Source of the DNA: JAIQFL01 sp035501495
GTDB taxonomy: Bacteria > Acidobacteriota > Terriglobia > Bryobacterales > Bryobacteraceae
DNA: 64,000 bases
NCBI GenBank assembly: GCA_035501495.1
Contig: DATJWB010000106.1
Coordinates: forward strand, 74,773-138,772
Direction: 5' to 3'
The notes beneath the pieces were generated by a model. That model ran no database searches, was not told the origin of the DNA, and saw only the letters and a list, made by a program, of their open reading frames with translations. Both the position numbers and the translations under genes were made by a program. Below, in pieces: positions 9,665 to 18,288 of this stretch (within the stretch, counting starts at the first letter, position 1; each line of letters opens with the position of its first letter).

Positions 9665-9698
9665 TTCCGCATCGGACAGTATCATAACCGACGCGGAA
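9665..9698. promoter_or_regulatory. Inverted repeat between serpin and DUF4097 genes
   Basis: The arms TTCCGCATCGG and CCGACGCGGAA pair at 10 of 11 positions around a 12-base loop. It lies just after the serpin stop and about 43 bases before the next Shine-Dalgarno (AGGAGG). It could be a terminator without a clear T-tract or an operator; the sequence does not decide. Confidence 0.4.
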
Positions 9699-9751
9699 CA
9701 GAAGAGGCTTTGCTAGCGGCCAGAGTTCCCCGTCCTGAAAAGGAGGATTCG

Positions 9752-10597
9752 ATGAAGTTGGCACTTACGGGCGCGGCCTGCGTCGGTCTGCTGGTTTCCA
9801 CGGGAGGCGTTCCCTTAATCGCGCAGATGCAGGACAACACCGAGAAACAAATGAGTTGTCAGAACGGCGGCTACGATGGCGAGCGCGCGCGGCACTGCGA
9901 AATGCGGGAGCAGAGCGTGGCTTCCATCGGCCATTTGACTTTGGACGCCAGCCCCAACGGGGGCATCACCGTGAAGGGGTGGCTGCGGGGAGACACGCTG
10001 GTCCGGGCGCGCATCGAGGGTTCCGCTGAGACGGCGGCCGCGGCGGCTACCCTGGTGAGCCAGGTTTCCATTGACACGTCGGGCGGCCTGGTACGCGCGA
10101 TGGGGCCTCAATCCGCGAATAATTCCTATTGGAGCGTGAGCTACGAGATCTTCGTGCCCCAGAACACGGATCTTGATCTGAAGAGCCACAACGGCGGGCT
10201 TAACGTTTCGGACGTCCGAGGCCAGCTCCACTTCGGAGTGACCAACGGCGGGGTCCACCTGAAGCGGGTTGCCGGCGACGTGAGCGGCTCCACGGTGAAT
10301 GGGGGAGTGCAGGTGGAGTTGGCGGGCCCGAGCTTTGACGGGCGTCAACTCGAGGTCAGCACGCACAACGGGGGCGTTACCATCGCGATGCCATCCAATT
10401 ACTCGGCGCACTTCCAGGCCGAAACGAACATGGGCGGTATTCAGTCGGACTTTCCGCTTGCTGTGCCGATGGCCGATGGCGGCAACGGCAACATGCGGCC
10501 GCGGAAGCTGGACTCGAACATTGGCGGCGGCGGCGCGCTGATTCACGTCAGCACCGTGAACGGGCAGGTCCGGCTGAAGAAGTCCGATACCCAGTAG
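9752..10597 (+). CDS. Secreted DUF4097-type repeat protein (putative adhesin fold)
   Basis: This is a 281-aa protein with a signal peptide (MKLALTGAACVGLLVSTGGVPLIAQ). The rest shows a regular repeat in which NGG or close variants recur about every 20-25 residues (NGGITVKG, HNGGLNVSDV, TNGGVHLKRV, VNGGVQVEL, HNGGVTIAM), the pattern of the DUF4097 right-handed beta-helix family. The role of the family is not established; a cell-surface or periplasmic location is likely. The start is fixed by a strong AGGAGG at 9741-9746, five bases before the ATG. It follows the serpin gene but has its own upstream inverted repeat, so it may be transcribed separately. Confidence 0.85.
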   Translation: MKLALTGAACVGLLVSTGGVPLIAQMQDNTEKQMSCQNGGYDGERARHCEMREQSVASIGHLTLDASPNGGITVKGWLRGDTLVRARIEGSAETAAAAATLVSQVSIDTSGGLVRAMGPQSANNSYWSVSYEIFVPQNTDLDLKSHNGGLNVSDVRGQLHFGVTNGGVHLKRVAGDVSGSTVNGGVQVELAGPSFDGRQLEVSTHNGGVTIAMPSNYSAHFQAETNMGGIQSDFPLAVPMADGGNGNMRPRKLDSNIGGGGALIHVSTVNGQVRLKKSDTQ

Positions 10598-10604
10598 CGG
10601 ATGC

Positions 10605-13082
10605 CTACTTGTTGGCGGCCTGCATGGCCCCCTCGAGCGCGCGGAGGCGATCCTCCGATCCCACGACGAGATTCCGGGGGAAGGTGCGGTAGTTCAGAAT
10701 CTCGTTGTAGATGGTCCCTTCCATGCTGGTATTCAGACCCAGCCCTGCCATATACTGCAGGCGTAGATTGCGGTCGCGATTGATTTCTGCGCCTGCCAGC
10801 CAGGGCCGCAGATCGGGCTCGCGGGTGGCGTAAGTCGCCAGGAGCCCGATCGGATCGAATCCCACTTCCCGCAGCGACTGGGCCACCCTGGCATAGTCGG
10901 GTTGGGCGAGGCGGCGGTCCAGTGCGTCGATGTCGATCCGCGCCGGTTCCACCTGTCCCAGAGCGACCGTGTCGTACCCCCCGTTGTTCGAATTGCCCCA
11001 GATCGTCCCGTTGGGGAACGCCTCGAAGAACGTCGCGAACTCGCTCTTGACGGTAGCCTCGTTACTTTCATAGAGGGGCACCCATTGCGTGACGATTCCG
11101 CCGGGGTTGAGGTGCTCCTTCACCAGGTCGAAGTACTCCTTGGAGTACAGCGTGGCGCTGCCCTTCACCCACGGATGAATCGGGTCGGAGGTGATGATGT
11201 CGAACTTCTCGCGCGTGGTCAGGACGAAGTGGCGCGCGTCGTCGTAGACGATCTGCACGCGTGGATCGTGCATCACATCGTAGTTCTGCTTGCCGAAATA
11301 CTCGGTCGCCACTGGCGGAATCAGCGGCTCCATCTCGCAGATGACGATTCGCTGGATTCCCGGATAGAGCACAAAGGTACCAGCCGTGACTCCCGCGCCA
11401 AACCCGACAATCAGCACCGAGTGGGGATCGCGATGAAACAGCGCGGGCATGTGGCCCAACATGCGCTGCAAGCGCATGTCGTAGGGCTCGGTCGAGGCCT
11501 CCACCTTGCCGCTGACGTGGAACTGCACCGCTCCGTCATCCCATTCCGAGATGGCGATCGAGGAGTTCATCCCCTCGCCGGTGTAGAGGACTTTCGAGCG
11601 GTTCATGGACGTCATGATGCGGCGCCCGTACGCGATCAGCATGCCGGGGGCCCCATTCAAATTCGAGGCCAGCACACCGGCGATCACCAGCGAGGCTGCC
11701 AGTCCGGCCGCGCCCAGCGCGCTGCGCGCCGACATGGCCAGGGGAGACAGCACGAACACGGCGCTCACCGCCGCCAAAATCACCAGCGCCCGTTCGCATC
11801 CCTGCGTGCCGATCCAAGGCACCAGGATCATGCTGAAGGACAGCGCGCCCAGAATCGCGCCGCCCGTATTGGCGGCGTAAATACCGCCCACCAGCTTCGC
11901 GGAATCTTCGCCGCGCGACGCCGCCGCCAATGCCAGGGGAAAGCTGGCGCCCCACAGCAGAGTGGCCGGCAAGATGGCCCACAGGCAGCGCACCAGGTCG
12001 ATCTGGAAGGTGAACCACGGGCTGGTGGAGAGCAGCGGATTGACGGGCCAATACGGCAACGAGTCGCTCAGCATCATGGCGGTCCACGCGATTCCCAGCA
12101 CCAGGAGAAGCTGGCAGCAGCCCAGGGCCAGCCGCGGCCGCACGGTCCTCGCCAGGAACGAACCCGCGGCGCTGCCCACCCCCAAACCCACCAGAAAGAC
12201 CGCCAGAATGATGGAGAACGTGTAGACCGTGGCCGCGAGCATGAGCCCGAGCAGCCGCGTCCAGATGACTTCGGCGCCCAATGCAGTGGCGCCCGATAGC
12301 GCGATCGTCACGTATACCGGCCAATAGCCGCGGGCGGTGGAGGCGCTTGCCGGCGCGCTCGCGGCAACGGGCTGCGAGTTGGTTGTGCCGGCCCGTTGCG
12401 GCGTCCGCGCCGCCATCGCGAAGCTGACCAGCGCGACTGCGACGTTAATCGCCGCGGCAACCACCGTAGCCGTGGTCATATCGAAAACGCGCAGGAGGTA
12501 GAACCCGGCCAGCAGGCACCCGAACACCGCGCCCGCGGTATTGGAGCCGTAGAGCATTCCCATCCACGAAACACCTTGCGGACTCGTTTCGAGCCACCGG
12601 GCGGCCGCGGGCAGCGAGGCGCCCATCAGGAACGTCGGCGGCAGCAGGCCCACCGCGCAGATCAACGCCCGAAACAGGATCGCAGGCAGCCCGTGCCCGA
12701 CCGCGGCCGTGTAGACACCGTCCAGCAACGGCATCACGAACAGCACCAGGATTCCGCAGGCGGCAATTCCCAGTTCCACCTTGCCGTAGACCCGCAGCGG
12801 GTGTTCCTTCTCCGCGCGCCGGATGCGCGACAACGCCAGGCTCCCCAGGCAGAGGCCGCCCATGAACGTGGCGAGCAGCACACCCAGCGAGATGGCCGTC
12901 GAGCCGATCACCAGTTGCAGCAATTGATACCAGACAATTTCGTAAATCAGCGCGGAACAGCCGCTGCCCGCAAAGACCAGGAGCAACAGGGGAAGATAGG
13001 GGCTCGGCAGGGGCCGCGGCGCCGGCGGCGAGGAGGCGCGGACAGACGGCGCAGGCGGGGATTTCAATTCGGATTTGGGCAT
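10605..13082 (-). CDS. Membrane protein fused to a spermidine-synthase-like methyltransferase domain
   Basis: This is an 825-aa fusion. Roughly the first 470 residues form a many-helix membrane part resembling a transporter (from LPLLLLVFAGSGCSALIYEIVWYQ onward). The C-terminal part is a Rossmann domain with VLIVGFGAGVTAG, an acidic strand end (ICEMEPL) and DDARHFVL / DIITSDP, as in spermidine synthases. This architecture is common in acidobacteria, usually annotated as fused MFS/spermidine synthase; the substrate is unknown and true polyamine synthesis is not shown. The start at MPKSELKSP is preferred, since a start 42 codons earlier would overlap the SDR gene upstream on the same strand. 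The SDR stop is 79 bases away, so the two may be co-transcribed. Confidence 0.87.
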   Translation of the reverse strand: MPKSELKSPPAPSVRASSPPAPRPLPSPYLPLLLLVFAGSGCSALIYEIVWYQLLQLVIGSTAISLGVLLATFMGGLCLGSLALSRIRRAEKEHPLRVYGKVELGIAACGILVLFVMPLLDGVYTAAVGHGLPAILFRALICAVGLLPPTFLMGASLPAAARWLETSPQGVSWMGMLYGSNTAGAVFGCLLAGFYLLRVFDMTTATVVAAAINVAVALVSFAMAARTPQRAGTTNSQPVAASAPASASTARGYWPVYVTIALSGATALGAEVIWTRLLGLMLAATVYTFSIILAVFLVGLGVGSAAGSFLARTVRPRLALGCCQLLLVLGIAWTAMMLSDSLPYWPVNPLLSTSPWFTFQIDLVRCLWAILPATLLWGASFPLALAAASRGEDSAKLVGGIYAANTGGAILGALSFSMILVPWIGTQGCERALVILAAVSAVFVLSPLAMSARSALGAAGLAASLVIAGVLASNLNGAPGMLIAYGRRIMTSMNRSKVLYTGEGMNSSIAISEWDDGAVQFHVSGKVEASTEPYDMRLQRMLGHMPALFHRDPHSVLIVGFGAGVTAGTFVLYPGIQRIVICEMEPLIPPVATEYFGKQNYDVMHDPRVQIVYDDARHFVLTTREKFDIITSDPIHPWVKGSATLYSKEYFDLVKEHLNPGGIVTQWVPLYESNEATVKSEFATFFEAFPNGTIWGNSNNGGYDTVALGQVEPARIDIDALDRRLAQPDYARVAQSLREVGFDPIGLLATYATREPDLRPWLAGAEINRDRNLRLQYMAGLGLNTSMEGTIYNEILNYRTFPRNLVVGSEDRLRALEGAMQAANK

Positions 13083-13161
13083 TCGATAAAGCCGGTGTTG
13101 AACAGGCGTCCTACTGGCATGATACGTTACCGCCAGTTGCGACCGCGGGGATCCCAGTCCG

Positions 13162-13941
13162 CTACAACTGCCGCACCCGCAAGAGATAAAGCTCCTGCGC
13201 CTGCACATCTTCCGCCTTGCGAATCATGGCGTCCACATCGGAGTGAACGGAGAACAGACGCCCGCTGAGGGCGTCCGCCCGCCCGGATGCGAGCGTCGTC
13301 ACAAGGTCGGTCACCACTTCGGGAGCAACGTCCATGCGGCCATCAAACATCTGCTGAATGAACGATAGATGGACGCGCGCTTCTTCGGACATCCGGGTTC
13401 TCACCAGTCCAGGCCGGAGCGCGAAGACCGAGACTCCGTGGGGTCTGGTTTCGAGCGCCAGTTGCTCGCTGAAACGCAGCAGGGCGGTCTTGCTGGCAAC
13501 GTACGCGGACATGTCGGGGTATGCCTGGCAGCCGGCGCCGCTCACCACGTTGACGATGCGGCCCGACTTGCGCGCGATCATGCCGGGCAGCAGATAGCGG
13601 CAGCACAGCATCGGACCCCGCAGATTCACCTCCTGGCAGCGCCACCATTCGCCGGGATCGTTTTCCCAAAAGAGGCCGAACGGTCCACCGGTGCCGGCAT
13701 TGTTCACCAGCAGATCCACGGGACCCAAGGCGCGCTCCACCTCGCCGGCCAGCCGCTCGACAAAGGCGCCCTCGACGATTTCGCCCGCGACGGTGAGGAT
13801 CCGGCCCCCGGACGACTTCGCCGTCTCCGCGAGTTCACCGGCCGACCGCGCCGTGGCGGCGACCTTCCATCCATCCTTGGACAGACGCAGCGCGATCGCT
13901 TGTCCAATTCCCCGCCCCGCGCCCGTCACCAGTGCCACCAT
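13162..13941 (-). CDS. SDR family oxidoreductase
   Basis: This is a 259-aa classical short-chain dehydrogenase/reductase. It has the cofactor motif TGAGRGIGQ near the N-terminus, NNAG, and the catalytic set Ser (VVSGAG) and Tyr-x-x-x-Lys (YVASK). Arg (TARS) after the second strand suggests NADP preference, but this is an inference. The start MVALVTG has a good GAGGAG about 10 bases upstream. The substrate is unknown. It is divergent from the glycosyltransferase gene with only 47 bases between the starts. Confidence 0.9.
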   Translation of the reverse strand: MVALVTGAGRGIGQAIALRLSKDGWKVAATARSAGELAETAKSSGGRILTVAGEIVEGAFVERLAGEVERALGPVDLLVNNAGTGGPFGLFWENDPGEWWRCQEVNLRGPMLCCRYLLPGMIARKSGRIVNVVSGAGCQAYPDMSAYVASKTALLRFSEQLALETRPHGVSVFALRPGLVRTRMSEEARVHLSFIQQMFDGRMDVAPEVVTDLVTTLASGRADALSGRLFSVHSDVDAMIRKAEDVQAQELYLLRVRQL

Positions 13942-13988
13942 CCCGTGGAACTCCTCTCGTGCAATGGGTGTATAAAGAGGTTTCACGC

Positions 13989-15551
13989 ATGGCATCCTCC
14001 TCCACACCCTCGGTTGACGCCGGCCGCCAGGACCGGTTGTTCAACGCTACCACGGTAGTGGTCGCGATCGCAGCATGTAAGCTCCTCGTCCACCTGTACG
14101 CCGGGCGGCACTACGGGTATTTCGTGGACGAACTCTATTACCTGGCGTGCAGCCGGCATTTGGGTTGGGGATACGTGGACCATCCGCCGCTGATCGCGCT
14201 CGTCACCTGGATTGCCCGGCTGGTGTTGGGGGACTCGCTGGCGGCGGTCCGCTTTCTACCTGCCGTGGCCGGCGCCGGTGCGGTGGTTCTTACCGCGATG
14301 ATCGCGCGAGAGATTGGCGGCGGGCGCTTCGCTCAAGGCCTGGCCGCGCTCGGCGTGCTGGTGGCGCCGGGCATCCTCAGTATCGGCAATCTGCTCACCA
14401 TGAACGCCTACGAGCCGCTGTTCTGGATGGGCTGCGCGTGGCTTACTCTCCGGATGATCCGGACGGGCAACGACCGCCTGTGGATTTGGTTCGGCCTCCT
14501 GGCGGGAGTGGGTCTGGAGAACAAATACTCGATGGGGATGTTTGGCGCGGGGCTGGTTTTCGGCCTCCTGGTGACGCCCCAGCGCAGGCTTCTTCTGAGT
14601 CGCTGGCTTTGGGCCGGCGGCGCGATCGCGTTCCTGATCTTCCTGCCGAATCTGCTCTGGAATGTGCAGCACCATTTTCCGTTTCTGGAGGAGCAGGCCA
14701 ACATCCGGCGCAGCGGACGCGACGTGCCTCTCGGCCCGCTGGCGTTTTTCGCGCAGCAGGTCTTGGTGATGCAGCCGCTAGGCCTGCCGGTGTGGCTGGC
14801 GGGTCTCTGGTATTACTTCTTCGCGAAGCCGGGGAAGGCGTTTCGGGCGATGGGCTGGGCATGGCTGTTCACCGCGGCGGTGATCGTCCGGCTGAGCCCC
14901 CGCGTGTATTACCTCTTCCCCGCGTTCCCGTTGCTGTTTGCCGGCGGCGCGATCTTTTGGGAAGGGGTTTTCGAGCGCACGACTTCCGTGTGGAAGAAGC
15001 TGGTGTGGCCGGCTCTGATGGTGGTCACGGGCGCCCTGCTCGCGCCGATCGCAATTCCGGTACTGCCGCCGGAGACCTACATCCGCTACACCAAGGCTCT
15101 GCACATCGATCAGCCCAGGGTGGAAACGCATCGCCTCGGCCCGCTGCCGCAGCTTTTTGCCGACCAGTTCGGATGGGAGGAGATGGTAGCCACGGTGGCG
15201 GGCGTCTTCAACGGCCTGCCGCCCGAGGTGCGCCCGCGGACCGCCATCTTCGCGCGCAATTACGGGCAGGCCGGCGCTATCGACCTCTTGGGCCCGAAAT
15301 ACGGACTCCCGCCGGCGATTTGCGGGCACCAGAGCTACTTCCTGTGGGGCCCGCGGGACTACACCGGCGAGAGTATGATCGTTATGGGTGGGCGAATGGA
15401 CGACCTGGAGTCGCGTTTCGCCGAGGTGCACAAAGTCGCGCGTGTAGAGCACCCCTACTCGATGCCCTACGAGCATTTTGACGTGTATTACTGCCGCGGC
15501 CTCAAAAAGCCTCTCGCCGAGATTTGGCCGCAGGTGAAAATCTGGGACTGA
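13989..15551 (+). CDS. Glycosyltransferase family 39 (ArnT/PMT-like) membrane protein
   Basis: This 520-aa multi-pass membrane protein has the N-terminal pattern of the PMT/ArnT family, with an acidic motif in the first periplasmic loop (YFVDELYYLACSRHLGWGYVDHPP). Such enzymes transfer a sugar from a polyprenyl-phosphate donor to a lipid or protein acceptor at the periplasmic face. At least nine hydrophobic segments are visible up to about residue 360; the last 150 residues are soluble and probably periplasmic. The start at 13989 has AGAGG eight bases upstream. Donor and acceptor cannot be read from the sequence. Confidence 0.86.
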   Translation: MASSSTPSVDAGRQDRLFNATTVVVAIAACKLLVHLYAGRHYGYFVDELYYLACSRHLGWGYVDHPPLIALVTWIARLVLGDSLAAVRFLPAVAGAGAVVLTAMIAREIGGGRFAQGLAALGVLVAPGILSIGNLLTMNAYEPLFWMGCAWLTLRMIRTGNDRLWIWFGLLAGVGLENKYSMGMFGAGLVFGLLVTPQRRLLLSRWLWAGGAIAFLIFLPNLLWNVQHHFPFLEEQANIRRSGRDVPLGPLAFFAQQVLVMQPLGLPVWLAGLWYYFFAKPGKAFRAMGWAWLFTAAVIVRLSPRVYYLFPAFPLLFAGGAIFWEGVFERTTSVWKKLVWPALMVVTGALLAPIAIPVLPPETYIRYTKALHIDQPRVETHRLGPLPQLFADQFGWEEMVATVAGVFNGLPPEVRPRTAIFARNYGQAGAIDLLGPKYGLPPAICGHQSYFLWGPRDYTGESMIVMGGRMDDLESRFAEVHKVARVEHPYSMPYEHFDVYYCRGLKKPLAEIWPQVKIWD

Positions 15552-15555
15552 TGCG

Positions 15556-16563
15556 CTACAGGCCCTTCTTCACGAGGAACGCGACCAGGTCGATCACGCG
15601 GCAGGAGTAGCCCCACTCGTTGTCGTACCAGGCAACCACTTTCAAAAGGTTGCCGTCCAGCACCTTGGTCATGAGCGAGTCCACAATCGAGCTGTTGGAG
15701 TTGTGCAGCATGTCGCTCGATACCACGGGGTCCTCGGTATACGCCAGGATGCCCTTCATGGGACCTTCCGCGGCGCACTTGAGGGCGGCGTTCACATCCG
15801 CGGCGGTGGTTGGCTTGCTCAGAATCGCAACCAGGTCGACCACGGATACATCGGGCGTCGGGACGCGCATCGAGTAGCCGTCCAGCTTGCCCTTCAACTG
15901 CGGCATTACCAGGCCGATCGCCTTGGCCGCACCGGTGGTGGTCGGGATCATGTTGAGCGCGCCGGCGCGGGCGCGACGCAGGTCCTTGTGCGGGAAGTCC
16001 AGGATCTTCTGGTCGTTGGTGTAGCTGTGGATCGTGGTCATCGACCCCTTCTCGATGCCGAATGCGTCGTGCACGACCTTTACTACCGGCGCGAGACAGT
16101 TCGTGGTGCAGGAGGCGTTGGAAATGACGTTGTGCTTCGCAGGATCGTACATGCCGTCATTCACGCCGAGCACGATGGTGACATCCTCGTTCTTGGCGGG
16201 AGCGGAGATGATCACCTTCTTGACCGTGCCGCGCAGGTGCTTGGAGGCGTCTTTTGCGTCCGTGAACAGTCCGGTGGATTCGACCACGACCTGCGCGCCT
16301 ACCGACTCCCAGTCGAGCTGAGCGGGATCCTTGACGGCGAACACCTTCATCTTCTTGCCGGCCACCGTAATGGAATCGGCGTCCGCAGTGATCTCTTCGT
16401 GCAACATTCCAAGCACGGAATCGTACTTCAACAGGTGGGCCAGGGTTTTCGTATCGGTAATATCGTTTACCGCCACGAACTCCACGTCATCGCGGTGGAG
16501 TCCCGCACGAACGATGTTCCTGCCGATGCGGCCGAAGCCATTGATGCCAACTTTGATTGCCAT
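15556..16563 (-). CDS. gap: Type I glyceraldehyde-3-phosphate dehydrogenase
   Basis: This 335-aa enzyme of glycolysis/gluconeogenesis oxidises glyceraldehyde-3-phosphate to 1,3-bisphosphoglycerate. The N-terminal INGFGRIGR nucleotide motif, the catalytic Cys152 in SNASCTTNCLAP and the partner His179 (TTIHSYT) are all present. Asp34 in AVNDI fits the NAD-dependent glycolytic form. The length is normal. A clear Shine-Dalgarno (AGGAGAAATC-ATG) supports the start. It converges with the glycosyltransferase gene (4 bases between them) and is not next to pgk or tpi in this window. Confidence 0.97.
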   Translation of the reverse strand: MAIKVGINGFGRIGRNIVRAGLHRDDVEFVAVNDITDTKTLAHLLKYDSVLGMLHEEITADADSITVAGKKMKVFAVKDPAQLDWESVGAQVVVESTGLFTDAKDASKHLRGTVKKVIISAPAKNEDVTIVLGVNDGMYDPAKHNVISNASCTTNCLAPVVKVVHDAFGIEKGSMTTIHSYTNDQKILDFPHKDLRRARAGALNMIPTTTGAAKAIGLVMPQLKGKLDGYSMRVPTPDVSVVDLVAILSKPTTAADVNAALKCAAEGPMKGILAYTEDPVVSSDMLHNSNSSIVDSLMTKVLDGNLLKVVAWYDNEWGYSCRVIDLVAFLVKKGL

Positions 16564-16734
16564 GATTTCTCCTGATTCGGTGAAGGGATCGTTAATACAA
16601 AGGATATCAGGAGGCGGGTATCGGGAGCAACTCGCGAATCAGATTACAAACTCTGAAATTGCGGCGGTTATGTCCCGTTCGTTTCTCGAGCGCCGCCACC
16701 TGGTCCTCTGCGGTAAGATACGAGCTGACTGCCG

Positions 16735-17574
16735 ATGCTGCGACTCATCGTCATGGCCGCTGCCTTGTCTGTGCGTGCCATCGCGGGCTCCGACCCACCC
16801 ACCCTCGATGACGTCGTCCAGCATCTGTATGATTTCGACTTTCCTTCCACGTTCGAGCTCTTGGACCGGTACATAACCGCCCATCCCCGGGACCCGCTGC
16901 CCTACGCTTTCCGCTCGTCCGCGTATCTCTTCTCCGAACTGGACCGGCTGGGGATTCTCGAAAGCGAGTTTCTGATCGACGACAACCGCATTGTGGAAAA
17001 GAAGAATACGCAGACGCCCGACGCCAACATCCGCACCCGCTTTCTGCAGGCTCTGCAGGATACCGGAACGCGCGCCGACGCCGCCCTGAAGACCAACCCG
17101 GTGGACCGCGACGCGCTCTTCGCCTTGAGCATCTCGCAGGGCGTGGCCACCGACTACATGGCGTTCGTCGAGAAGCGCCAGATCTCCAGCCTCTCCTCGG
17201 CGCGCCGCTCCAACGACTACGCGCAGCGCCTGCTCCGCGTCGATCCCCACTTCTACGACGCCTACATGACCGCGGGCCTCTCGGAATACATGATCGGCAG
17301 CCTTCCGTTCTTCATCCGCTGGTTCATTCACTTCGACAACGTGAGCGGCAGCAAGGAGCGGGGCAAGCAGAACCTGGAGCTCGTCTCGCGCGAGGGCCAC
17401 TACTTTCGCGCATTCGCCAAGATCCTGCTCGGCATCATCTGCCTGCGCGAAAAGAGGCCCAGGGAAGCGCAGAAGCTGCTGGTGGACCTGACCCACCAAT
17501 ACCCCTCGAATCCGCTGTTCCAGAAAGAACTGACCAAGCTCAACAACAAGCTGGGTGCAACTGCTGCCAACTGA
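16735..17574 (+). CDS. Secreted helical protein of unknown function, TPR-like
   Basis: This is a 279-aa protein with a short hydrophobic N-terminus (MLRLIVMAAALSVRAIAG), probably a signal peptide. The rest is helix-rich with spaced aromatic and alanine positions like a TPR array, for example YAQRLLRVDPHFYDAYMTAGLSEYMIG and the last 60 residues (AFAKILLGIICLREKRPREAQKLL). I do not recognise a specific family. It is divergent from gap with a 171-base intergenic stretch that must hold both promoters. The next gene (coiled coil) starts 62 bases after it in the same direction. Confidence 0.7.
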   Translation: MLRLIVMAAALSVRAIAGSDPPTLDDVVQHLYDFDFPSTFELLDRYITAHPRDPLPYAFRSSAYLFSELDRLGILESEFLIDDNRIVEKKNTQTPDANIRTRFLQALQDTGTRADAALKTNPVDRDALFALSISQGVATDYMAFVEKRQISSLSSARRSNDYAQRLLRVDPHFYDAYMTAGLSEYMIGSLPFFIRWFIHFDNVSGSKERGKQNLELVSREGHYFRAFAKILLGIICLREKRPREAQKLLVDLTHQYPSNPLFQKELTKLNNKLGATAAN

Positions 17575-17635
17575 GCCACGCTCGCGCCTGGCACAGCCGC
17601 CTTCTTTGAGATTCGTTCGCGAGGGACAATTAGGA

Positions 17636-18121
17636 ATGCAACCTTATCGGACCCTCTTGTTAGCAGCATCCCTGGCCGGGGCGGCCTTCGGGCAGGCCGG
17701 TGCAACCTCGCAGCCGGATACGTTGCAGGCCTTGCTGGTGGAAGTCAGGCAGCTCCACCAGACTCTGGTTGTGATCCAGCGTTTGGCGGTGCAACAGCAG
17801 CACGTAGACGCACTGTCGCGGCAGTTGGATCAGGTACAACAACAGATCGCCCAATCCGCGCAGGAGAGCAACACTCTGACAGCGGCGTTGGCGGCGAACG
17901 AAGCGCGGCTCGCCAAAGAGCAGCAGATCGGGGCCGTGCGGCACGACATCGAGGATGAAATCAAGAGAGTCAAGGCGGTTATGGGGGAGAATGCGGCGCG
18001 AGACCAACTGCAACAGGTACGCCAGAACCAGCTTGCGGGCCAGTTACAGGCAGAGGAGGCAAAGTTGCGCCAGCTGAACGATCGCTTGGACGAGCTTGAG
18101 CGCGCGTCCAGTAACCGATAA
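17636..18121 (+). CDS. Secreted coiled-coil protein of unknown function
   Basis: This is a 161-aa protein with a signal peptide (MQPYRTLLLAASLAGAAFGQ) followed by an almost continuous coiled coil rich in Gln, Glu and Leu (about residues 30-160). It is probably periplasmic and could be a structural or partner protein; no enzyme motif is seen. The start is placed at 17636 because the signal peptide begins there; GAGGG lies about 14 bases upstream and AGGA directly in front. An open 167-base convergent gap follows, holding a small hairpin (CGCTG-AAA-CAGCG at 18127-18139). Confidence 0.72.
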   Translation: MQPYRTLLLAASLAGAAFGQAGATSQPDTLQALLVEVRQLHQTLVVIQRLAVQQQHVDALSRQLDQVQQQIAQSAQESNTLTAALAANEARLAKEQQIGAVRHDIEDEIKRVKAVMGENAARDQLQQVRQNQLAGQLQAEEAKLRQLNDRLDELERASSNR

Positions 18122-18288
18122 ACGCCCGCTGAAACAGCGTTACCGGAAAGTGACTGGCCGGGTCAGATCTGGTAGGTTCACCCAACGTCCTCTACATTTC
18201 TGCTCGGATGAACTTCAATTGAGCCACACAAACGGTACGGCTGCTTCGCCCTATCGAGCGTCTCGGCTCGGATGCCAGTTTGACTCTG

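Noticed and set aside
13942..13988. 47-base divergent promoter between SDR and glycosyltransferase genes
   Set aside because: It is short but ordinary; both Shine-Dalgarno sequences are present and no palindrome was found.
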